This document shows, one piece after another, positions 37,101 to 45,606 of a DNA stretch of 49,866 bases (the stretch's first letter is position 1; each line of letters begins with the position of its first letter). The translations under genes and the position numbers were made by a program. This DNA is from Haliscomenobacter sp. (GTDB lineage Bacteria > Bacteroidota > Bacteroidia > Chitinophagales > Saprospiraceae). Below the pieces are notes generated by a model. The model saw only the letters and a program-made list of their open reading frames with translations, did not search any database and had not been told where the DNA came from. The stretch lies in NCBI GenBank assembly GCA_016713275.1, contig JADJPL010000024.1, positions 1 to 49,866 of the forward strand, given 5' to 3'.

Positions 37101-37108
37101 CAAATATA
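37101..37108 (-). promoter_or_regulatory. Candidate -7 box for the riboswitch/ATPase transcript
   Basis: The minus strand reads TATATTTG, an exact TAnnTTTG match, about 110 bp upstream of the aptamer. The -33 region is weak. The leader between it and the aptamer (36990-37095) contains further GC-rich sequence whose folding I cannot assign. Confidence 0.4.
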
Positions 37109-37348
37109 CGGTATTTTGAGCAACTATGAAAGGATGGCGAAGGGGGTTTTGCAAGAAGGATGTAAAAGATGTGGAGGATAGACTTAAGGTTTTTTTTTTA
37201 CGTATCCGGAAGGGCCCCCTATGGGAGCAGTAATGTATTAATCTCTGAAAAAAGAACATCAACAACTAGACGTGACCTAATTCGCGTTAGAATCCGTCGA
37301 TTTGTAATATTTTCATAATTTCACCTAAACAACAGACCCCGCACTATT

Positions 37349-38119
37349 ATGGCCAAATCAGGTGGAACAGAAAAAGGCATCAAAACTCCTGCCGAGACTT
37401 ATGGTTTTCGGATGGGGAAGAATTACCTTTTGGCTATTGGGATCAATGAATACAAATATTGCCCACCGTTGAGCAATTGCGTTCAGGATGCCAGAGCTTT
37501 TGTTGAGCTACTCCAAAACCGGTATTACTTTGAATCAGAACACACCATTGCCCTTTACGATAAAGAAGCTACTCGTCGCAGCATCTTGCAGGAACTGGAA
37601 AATCTGAAAAACAAGGTCAGGAAACCAGACTGTCTGGTTATCTATTTTTCCGGCCATGGGGAACTTCTCAATAATGCTGGCTTCTGGGTTCCAATTGAAG
37701 CTGATCCGAAATACACTGTGGATTTTATTTCAACCAATGACATCATTTCCCGCTTGGACATGGTCGATAGTCTGCATACTTTTTTAATTGCAGATGCTTG
37801 TTTTTCAGGATCCCTGTTCATTAAGCGCAAGGTTGTTAAACCACAGAATGATTTCACAAGGCCTTCACGATTGGGGCTTTCCTCCAGCCACAGCCGCGAA
37901 GCAGCACTTGATGGACAACCAGGTGATAACAGTCCCTTTGCCTCCTGTCTAATCCAGGAACTACTACGTAATACTGAACCCCTAAATGCAGCCCGTCTTG
38001 CGGATGCCGTATCAAAGGAAGTACAGCGGAGAACTAAAAGCCAAGCAAAGTCCTATTTTTCGCCCGTTGGATGTGAAAGGATGACCTTGGTACGTTTGTA
38101 TTCTATCCCAGGAAGATGA
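37349..38119 (+). CDS. Caspase-family (C14) cysteine protease
   Basis: A 256-residue cytosolic protein that is essentially a lone caspase-like p20/p10 domain. The fold opens with KNYLLAIGINEYKYCPPLSNCVQDARAF, the catalytic His is His103 in VIYFSGHGEL, and the Cys is Cys151 in FLIADACFSGSLF. A p10-like segment with NSPFASCLIQELLRN follows. There is no signal peptide. In bacteria such proteases are often effectors in conflict or programmed-death systems and cut after Arg/Lys or Asp. It starts a two-gene plus-strand unit facing the large CHAT/nSTAND/WD40 operon. The codon and base composition (more A/T) differ from the 2-34 kb genes, suggesting different ancestry. Confidence 0.92.
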   Translation: MAKSGGTEKGIKTPAETYGFRMGKNYLLAIGINEYKYCPPLSNCVQDARAFVELLQNRYYFESEHTIALYDKEATRRSILQELENLKNKVRKPDCLVIYFSGHGELLNNAGFWVPIEADPKYTVDFISTNDIISRLDMVDSLHTFLIADACFSGSLFIKRKVVKPQNDFTRPSRLGLSSSHSREAALDGQPGDNSPFASCLIQELLRNTEPLNAARLADAVSKEVQRRTKSQAKSYFSPVGCERMTLVRLYSIPGR

Positions 38120-38144
38120 AAGTACAGATAGGAAAGAGGTAGAG

Positions 38145-38700
38145 ATGCCTGAACACCAGTATAGTTGTTTATATGACAGCCAAAGTGACAAAACCGGCAA
38201 CAAATGGACCCTCTTCAACGATGCTGGATTATCTACTCATCCGAGTTCCATAGTTTTATCCAAGGAAGGTAAAGATGGAATGATTTTTAAACTAAAAGCG
38301 ACAGGCAAAGAATTTGTCGGAATTAACATACCGATTAGCAGGCTTGTTGGAATTATCGAGCTTGAATATTTAGCTATTGGGGCGAAAAATGGAGGGTTAG
38401 AAAATTTGATTTTTTCTTTTAATCCCTCTGAAACACAATTCCTTAAATCAAACTGGTTACATTGAGGTAGGGAGCGACGTACAAGATTTTCATAAGAACC
38501 CCTTTTCCCCGTTCAGAAAAAGGTTTGTTATTCCAAAAGAACAAGTAGGAGATCAAACCTGGCATCGTATCCAAGTTGAGTTTGATTTCAGAGAAATTAA
38601 TGATGCCTTCTATTCCATGTTTTCTCCTCGAATAAATGAAGGAGCCTCGGAAAAAGGTCAAGGGGAAATACAATTCAAGAATGTCAAAATCTTTGGATAG
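38145..38700 (+). CDS. Unknown beta-rich protein paired with the caspase, one frameshift
   Basis: About 184 residues, starting 25 bp after the caspase stop, with a purine-rich GGAAAGAGG shortly before the ATG, so probably cotranscribed. I recognise no family. The sequence alternates beta-type segments (GMIFKLKATGKEFVGINIPI, IIELEYLAIGAKNGG, WHRIQVEFDFRE, GEIQFKNVKIFG), reminiscent of a lectin-like jelly roll such as LamG or DUF1080-like folds. The frame breaks near 38443-38447; removing one A gives FLKSTGYIEVGSDVQDFHKN and continues to the stop at 38700. It might bind a ligand or regulate the protease; that is a guess. Confidence 0.6.
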
Positions 38701-38710
38701 CAATTAGGCA

Positions 38711-39035
38711 TTTTTGCCCAACCCCCCAAAACGGTACATTAGAAAAGATAGTGTTGGATTCCAACTCCAACTAAAGCAAATTTCTTCCGAACCTGTCTCA
38801 AGGGTAGAGGTATGGCCACGATTCATGTAAAAATCCGCCATTCAGAACTGATTTGGTTATTTGCAGTTCCGGGCTTAAAGGCTGGAAACTCCTTTCCATA
38901 TTCAAGAATAGCTGCCAAACCTACTGATGTGTTCCGTTCGATAAGGTGAAAGTTATTTAAGGTGGGGAGGAAGCGGAACATAATGGGGTTCCTTTTTCCA
39001 TTGCTTAATGTATGTTTTGGCGGTTTGGGCAAAAA
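38711..39035. mobile_element. Possible MITE-like element with 30-bp inverted ends
   Basis: Positions 38711-38741 (TTTTTGCCCAACCCCCC then AAAACGGTACATTA) and 39006-39035 (reverse complement TTTTTGCCCAAACCGCC, AAAACATACATTA) are imperfect inverted repeats of about 30 bp, 325 bp apart end to end. The interior has no convincing gene; a 69-codon minus-strand frame is not protein-like. Length and structure suit a non-autonomous transposon remnant or MITE between the caspase unit and the WD40 gene. No target-site duplication could be confirmed. Confidence 0.5.
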
Positions 39036-39141
39036 ACGGCTATTTTAGACAAATTGTCAATACGTAAGTAAATGTAAGGGCGCGGATAATGGCTCGAATG
39101 TCTACTTTTCACACGTATCCCGTATGTATCCCTGGTTGGAC

Positions 39142-41867
39142 TCATTCATCACTTTCATCGTCCTCCTGCCATAACTCATCCGCTCTGTGCTCCAGTTCCT
39201 TTGCCTTATCTTCCTGTCCGTCCGAGCGATAGACCTCTGCCCAACGGCGCAGCATAGCGGAATAGTCCCGCCGGATGAGCGGCTCGTCTTGCAAGGCTAA
39301 TGCGGCGGTGTAGAGGCGATTGGCGCGGGCGTTGTGCGGGTTTAGTTTTGTAAGGATGTTGCTGCCGGCTGCCTCGTTGGTATGCAGGTCGGCGAAGGCC
39401 TTGATTTGCCATACCTCTCCGGTGGCAATGAGTTTTTGCTCATTGTCCGGATGTTGGTCGAGGAGGTCTTGAAGGTCGTATGCAAAGAGTTGAGGCTGGA
39501 CGAGACCAGCGAGTCTTTTGGGCCTCGCTATTTCTATGCAGCCCTGGGCAGTTATTTCCCAGATTTTGACCATATTGTCGAAGGATCCGGAGGCTAAGCG
39601 TTTGCCGTCCGGAGAAAGGCCACACTCGAGACCCTGTCAGCGTGTCCTTGGAGCGTCAGGATGGCCATTCCAGAGCCCACATCCCAAATTTTGACCGTAT
39701 TGTCGGAGTATCCAGAGGCTAAGCGTTTGCCGTCCGGGGAAATGGCCACACTCATGATTCTGTCAGCGTGTCCTTGGAGCGTCAGGATGGCCATTCCAGA
39801 GTCCACATCCCAGATTTTGACCGTATTGTCGAAGGATCCAGAGGCTAAGAATTTGCCGTCCGGGGAAATAGCCACACTCGAGACACTGTCAGCGTGTCCT
39901 TGGAGCGTCAGGATGTCCATTCCAGAGTCCACATCCCAGATTTTGACTGTTTTGTCTTTGGATCCGGAGGCTAAGCGTTTGCCATCCGGGGAATACGCCA
40001 CGCTAAAGACTAAGTCAGCGTGTCCTTGGAGCGTCAGGATGGCCATTCCAGAGTCCGCATTCCAGATTTTGACCATATTGTCGAAGGATACGGAGGCTAA
40101 GCATTTGCCGTCCGGGGAAAGGCCACACTCGAGACACTGTCAGAATGGCCTTGGAGCGTCAGGATGGCCATTCCAGAGTCCACATCCCAGATTTGATCCT
40201 TTTGTCGTGGGATCCGGAGGCTAAGCGTTTGCCGTCCGGGGAAAAGGCCAGGCTCCTGACCAGAGAAAAGTGGCCTTGGAGCGTCTGGATGGCCATTCCA
40301 GAGTCCACATCCCAGATTTTGACCGTCTCGTCCCAGGATCCAGAGGCTAAGCGTTTGCCATCCGAGGAAAAGGCCACGCTCATGATTCTGTCAGCGTGTC
40401 CTTGGGCGTCAGGAGCCCATTCCAGAGTCCACATCCCAGATTTTGATCCCTTTTGTCGGAGGATCCGGAGGCTAAGCGTTTGCCATCCGGGAATACGCCA
40501 CGCTAAAGACTAAGTCAGCGTGTCCTTGGAGCGTCAGGATGGCCATTCCAGAGTCCACATCCCAGATTTTGACCGTATTGTCTTTGGATCCAGAGGCTAA
40601 GCGTTTGCCGCCCGGGGAAAAGGCCACGCTAAAGACTAAGTCAGCGTGTCCTTGGAGCGTCAGGATGGCCATTCCAGAGTCCACATCCCAGATTTTGATC
40701 CTTTTGTCGGAGGATCCGGAGGCTAAGCATTTGCCGTCCGGGGAAAAGGCCACACTCGAGACACTGTCAGCGTGTCCTTGGAGCGTCAGGATGGCCATTC
40801 CAGAGTCCACATCCCAAATTTTGATCCTTTTGTCGAAGGATCCGGAGGCTAAGCGTTTGCCGTCCGGGGAATACGCCACGCTAAAGACTAAGTCAGCGTG
40901 TCCTTGGAGCGTCATGATGGCCATTCCAGAGTCCACATCCCAGATTTTGATCCTTTTGTCGAAGGATCCAGAGGCTAAGCGTTTACCGTCCGGGGAAATA
41001 GCCACACTCGAGACACTGTCAGCGTGTCCTTGGAGCGACAGGATGTCCAATCAAGAGTCCACATCCCAGATTTTGACCGTATTGTCCGAAGGATCCGGAG
41101 GCTAAGCGTTTGCCGTCCGGGGAATACGCCACGCTAAAGACTAAGTCAGCGTGTCCTTGGAGCGTCAGGATGGCCATTCCAGAGTCCACATCCCAGATTT
41201 TGACCGTATTGTCGAAGGATCCGGAGGCTAAGCGTTTGCCGTCCGGGGAATACGCCACGCTCCTAACACTGTTATGTGTCCTTCGAGGTTGGAGGCCCAG
41301 GGGAGGGTGGATGGCTAGGATTATCGTTGTAATATAAGGTTCCCACGAGGGCGCGGATTACTTGCCGGTTATCGTCGTCCACATATCGGTGAGCGAACTC
41401 GGCGAGGCGGTAAGCGGCGTTACGGTCACCATCGAGGAGGGCAATTTGACTTTGTAAACAAGGTCATTGGCTATTGCCCGCTTCTCATTCTGTATGGCCA
41501 TATTCTTTTGGCTCTCAGCTTCTTTTTGCCTGGTCTGCTTCTTCCCGCAACCGCCGTTCGTTTTCTACCTGTTTTTCGCTCTTTCCAATTCCTCCTTCTG
41601 CCTGCGCTTCTCCGCCTCCTGTTGTGTCTGCCAATGTGCGCGACTTTCCTGTATAAAACTCTGTTCCTTATTGTCCAGTTGGAGTTTTAGCAACGCATCC
41701 TCCCAGGCAGCCAACTCTTTAGTCCCCAGGTATGAACCGGTACCAGCCTGGAAATCCCGGGCACGCTGTTCGATAGAGCGTTGGATCTCGCGGAGGCGTT
41801 TGTCGTGTTCCGGGAGGCGCTCCCATATTTTCTCGGCAATGATATCGTGTGATAGTTCGGTTTTCAT
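39142..41867 (-). pseudogene. Coiled-coil/WD40 repeat protein (14 near-identical repeats), several frameshifts
   Basis: About 908 residues when joined. The N-terminal 100 residues (from ATG 41867: MKTELSHDIIAEKIWERLPE) are a charged helix, probably coiled coil, that runs on through EKQVENERRLREEADQAK in a shifted frame. A helical linker with AYRLAEFAHRYVDDDNRQVI leads into 14 WD40 repeats (41270-39550), each about 126 bp, of the form GHADLVFSVAYSPDGKRLAS, then a GSFDNTVKIWDVDSG-type half, enough for two seven-bladed propellers. The last blade is degenerate (VKIWEITAQGCIEI). A TPR-like tail ends at 39142. Frame breaks lie near 41570, 41500, 41270, 41090, 40490, 40435, 40200, 40120 and 39610. 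It follows the nSTAND gene by 12 bp and is likely its recognition partner. Confidence 0.82.
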
Positions 41868-41879
41868 CTTGCGGCGGGT

Positions 41880-42964
41880 TTAGTTTTCGTAGCGGCGGAT
41901 TATCTTCATGCGGTCGAAGGTAACCATACACGTTTTGAACTCTTCTTCTGACATTCCCATTTGGAGGCGCGCGGATTCCAGTTGATCCTCAGACAACACC
42001 TTTTTGGTTTTTTCGTCGGAGACCATGGCGCCGAGTAATTGTAGGGGCAAGCCCTTGCGCTCTGGTGGGAAATGGGCTTCAAGCTTTCTCAGCTCCTCGT
42101 CCAGGAACTTGCCGATGACGTCTTCTATTTCGCCCATTTCATCAATTACCGCAGTATTCAATTTAATTTTAGCAGCTTTCTTTTTACCTGCAGCCCGCTG
42201 GTAAAGGCGTTCCAGGTAAACCTGCAGATAGGTGAGCTCGATGCCCGTTTTGCCGATTTCCAGGCGTTCGGTGATGGTTTTTGGAACGCCATCACCAACT
42301 TCCAGGTCAGGGAGCTTAAGCATCTTGCGGATAACCTCCTGGACCTGCTCAGGGCGCATACGCTCGATGCGGTAGCGATAGTTAAACAAGGAGGGCACCA
42401 CTTTTTCAAACTCCCACAGGTGTGCGATGAACTCTTCGCGAATAACCAGTAGAATATGGCAGCCCAACGCATATTCCGGATCAGTGACCTGGCGGACAAA
42501 ATCAAAAAAACTGGCTTTTTCCGCTTCATCTTTTTCGAGCTCCGCTTTATCTCCTTTATGAGGGCGCAAGGTAAACAACTCCTCAAATTGGTCGAAAATG
42601 AGGTAAACCGGGGTGAATACCAGTTGCTGCAGCTGGGCAATGGCCTTTATCGGGTCTTTTTCGATGGCCATCCCTTCATAGGCATATTGTGTGTGATTTC
42701 TTTGCGCAATTCACGCAACAGCGACTTCATGACATTATCACCGCGGCGCACATAAACCTCTTTCCAGCGGGTATTGCCAAATCGTCTGGCCAAGCCGCAC
42801 TGGACCAGGCTGGTTTTGCCGGTGCCGCTGGCTCCGTAGATGAGCATCAGGCGAGTATTGAATGACATCTCATAGAGCGTAGCTTCGTCTTCTTCCCGGC
42901 CAAAAAAGCGCTCTTTATCCCATTTGGTGTACGCATCCAGAAATTTAAAAACAGTCTCTGCCAT
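41880..42964 (-). CDS. nSTAND-type NTPase, one frameshift
   Basis: About 361 residues of a STAND-class P-loop ATPase. It starts MAETVFKFLDAYTKWDKERF, then FFGREEDEATLYE, the usual entry to an nSTAND1-like domain. Walker A is GASGTGKTS (44-52) and Walker B is VYLIFDQFEELFT. The sensor arginine region ILLVIREEFIAHLWEFEK and the winged-helix-like tail (LQMGMSEEEFKTCMVTFDRMKIIRRYEN) follow. The frames 42647-42964 and 41880-42671 join near 42690 (RELRKEI to TQYAYEGMAIEKDP), within a CACACACA stretch prone to slippage. It starts 3 bp after the CHAT stop and ends 12 bp before the WD40 gene, so all three are surely coexpressed. STAND ATPases work as nucleotide-driven oligomerisation switches. Confidence 0.85.
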
Positions 42965-42967
42965 GTC

Positions 42968-44764
42968 CTAGAGCTTTAAGTCTTGTTCAAATGCGCGCAT
43001 GAGATCCTGCAGTAGTTCCAGTTCCTGGAATTCCAGGCGGCTATACTGGCTGTCTATCGTAAAATACTCGTCCATGACTTGGGTGTCCTGATAAACCAGA
43101 CCATCCTGCCCAGCCCTGTGGTGAAACACGAACAGCCTCGGCAGCGCATGCCCCTTTGGTGAAAAGGCATTCAGATCTACCAAGAACGGAGCAAGGCTGG
43201 GGATATGACCCGCTTCGCCCGCCAGGCTGCGGGTAACGAGAATGGAACGGTCGTCCGTGAACTCCCTGCGGGAAATGGATTTTTTATCAACGGTAGTAAG
43301 ATCTCTGCCGCGCAGAACGGCTTTTTCGTGGATAAATGCGGGTTCTGAATTGCAGCGCCGCTTGCGTACCGAGATGCCTTTCACCGAAATGAATTCGTAG
43401 GCAGAAAGGAAGCCACAGGTTTTCAGCAAAACGCCCAACTGCTTTTCGGCATCCTGACACAAAGCGGCTACCTCGCCAGCCAAAATATCTTGCCGGAGGA
43501 GACGCTGTCGGAGTTCCTGTTCTAGGAAACGGTAAGCGCCGTAGGTGGTCTTATCGGTGCGCAATAGCCCCGTAATGGAGCTGATTTCCTGCAGAAAAGG
43601 CATGGCGTTGTTGTCTTCCAGAATGCGGTGAACGGTCGATAACAGCCAGATATAGTCGAAATGCCGAGCGCTTTCTTCGTTAAGATAGAGATATTCCCGG
43701 AGATCTTTTTTGTACTCAGGCCGAATGATGAAATTGGATTTGGGTTGGAAGGCACCCATTTCCAGTATTTCCCCCCAAAGGTTCGCCATGGCAATAGCTG
43801 CGAGGAGCTGCGCGATGGTGAGGTACACCTCATTCAACTCTCTAAGGCGAAGGCGGCCATGGGCGCAGGCCTCTGGCGAAAAAGATCCCGGATCTGGATA
43901 GAAACCGGAGAAGGAACTTGTCGATGACCATATTTTGAAGCCCATTAAACAAGCCCGCATCCGGGGCTCGGCGGTACAGGGTGAGCAGGGCATTGATATC
44001 CATCTGGCTTGAGGCCAGCCCCTCGGCTGCTGAGAGTACCAGGTCCTGATTGATGGTGTTTACATACTGGATGGGGGACTTCCTCCTGATAATCGCGGAA
44101 CTCCCCCAATGGCTTCCCTGGAAAACCGCTCCTCCGGCAACTTCCAGTTCAAGTCCTCTTCCGATGCGCAATACAACCCCCAAGGCAATACAGGCTTCCG
44201 GTCATTGTTCCTTTTGATGCCCCGCATCTGCACCTGTGCGCGATTGAACTGATGCCTTTCTTCCAGATAGCTTATGGCCGTCTTGAACGACTGTTCAATC
44301 GTTTTTCCGCTTTGTAAAGCTTCGTAAAACTGCCCCGAAAAGACGGCAGCCCAGGCATCATTTATGGCAGAGGAAGTTGCAATGACCACCTTTACCCCGG
44401 CATCCAGCAGAGCCTCTACCTGGGCTTGATTGGCGCAGCCGTTGAGCACCACCAGGTGCAGGTGTTCCTGCATACCCATGAGCAACGCCAGGTTGGCTGC
44501 CCGGTGATCCTGGTCTATGAGTTCCAGCAGGGAGGCGCCGGAGTGTCCCGCAAAATGAAAAGCAATGATCCGGTTGTGGTAGCGGTTGAAATTCTTGTAG
44601 ATATCATCCACGCTCGTACTGCCAATGGACAAATACTCAATACGGCCCTGATCGTGCAGCGGCGCCAGGGTATTGCGCATCCGGCTTTCCTCCTGCGAGA
44701 GCGCATCGAGCCAACTATCATTGCTATTGGCAAATGCAGCCAGAAAAAGGGGCGGTTTTTTCAT
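42968..44764 (-). pseudogene. CHAT-domain protease with large unrecognised C-terminal region, frameshifts
   Basis: Spans about 599 codons. The N-terminal 200 residues are a CHAT (caspase HetF-associated with TPRs) protease domain: His74 in IAFHFAGHSGASLLEL and Cys110 in HLVVLNGCANQAQVEALLDA, then ATSSAINDAWAAVFSGQFYEAL and PVLPWGLYCASEEDLNW. Breaks near 44105 and 44085 (one extra G and one extra C in five-base runs) and near 43880 link it to PIQYVNTINQDLVLSAAEGL and then to a long frame ending at 42968. The approximately 370-residue C-terminal part is mostly helical, with FDYIWLLSTVHRILED and ends beta-rich (HALPRLFVFHHRAG); I do not recognise it. The stop is 3 bp from the nSTAND start. Protease activation by the ATPase is inferred. 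Confidence 0.75.
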
Positions 44765-44836
44765 GCCATAAGATTCCTAATACACAACAGGAATTCTAAA
44801 AATAATACACTTCAACTATATCTTTGGCCAAGATTG

Positions 44837-45583
44837 TTACCCAACCCTCCCAAACACCTCCTTCCCCCTGTGCAGAGATTTTCGCACCAATTTCTCCCGG
44901 ACCATTTCTTCCAGCAATTTCTGGACTTCGTCTTCCGCTAGTCCCGCCTTTTGGGCCAAGGTTTCGACGGTTTCGAGGTTCTTGCCGAAGGCGGCTTCCA
45001 GTGTGGCGCGCGGGCTGCGTTTTTCACCGCTCAAAGCTTCATGATCCACGCTGCGTGCGCCGCCTTTTTCCTTGGCTTCTTCGGCTTAAGCAGCGAGCTG
45101 CCCATCCACTACCAGGTCGGTTTTCTCGGTGGTTTGCTGTAGTTTGTCGTCCGTTTCGGCGAGCTTCTGATCGGTTTTCCGACCTTCTTTTCAGGTCCTG
45201 GAGTACGCGTGTGGAGAGGCCTTCAGGAAGTTGATGGCATAGAAAGCGGCCAGGACGCAGAAACCCGCAAAGACGAAGAAGCTGTAGTTGTCCAACTCGC
45301 CGCTGTTGGCGATGAGGTTGCTGTCCACGATCTTAAGAAATAGCGGGATGGTCAGCGTGGCCACAAGGCCGAGGAGGACGCTGCGCAGGTAATCGCGTTC
45401 CTCCTTTTTGGTATTTAGAGAGTTGGCCAGGCCGCCCAGGATGCCGGTAAAGAGCATGATGCCGGCGAGGATGGCAACATAATTCCAGTCTATTCCATCT
45501 TTTGCAGCTTCAATCGCCGGTTTGAGCCCTTGTGCCAGAGAATCTTGCAGTTGCTGCGCTGCCGTTTTGGTGCTGTCACTCAT
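44837..45583 (-). pseudogene. Three-TM membrane protein with coiled coil and winged-helix-like tail, frameshifts
   Basis: The ATG at 45583 begins MSDSTKTAAQQLQDSLAQGL. Three hydrophobic helices follow: NYVAILAGIMLFTGILGGLA, YLRSVLLGLVATLTIPLFLK and SFFVFAGFCVLAAFYAINFL. This pattern resembles the three-TM module (YLATT-like) reported beside pYEATS proteins in predicted conflict systems. After a break near 45205 comes a coiled coil (DQKLAETDDKLQQTTEKTDL), and after breaks near 45087-45055 a C-terminal helix-turn-helix-like segment (LETVETLAQKAGLAEDEVQKLLEEM, then VREKLVRK), ending at 44837. The CHAT gene starts 72 bp downstream. A membrane anchor or pore linked to the protease module is a reasonable guess. 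Confidence 0.62.
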
Positions 45584-45606
45584 AATAATTAGGTTTTTCA
45601 GGTGAA

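Noticed and set aside
39661..41105. Plus-strand frames repeating MAIPESTSQILTVLS
   Set aside because: They are the complementary reading of the WD40 repeats; the minus strand gives canonical GH/WD repeats.
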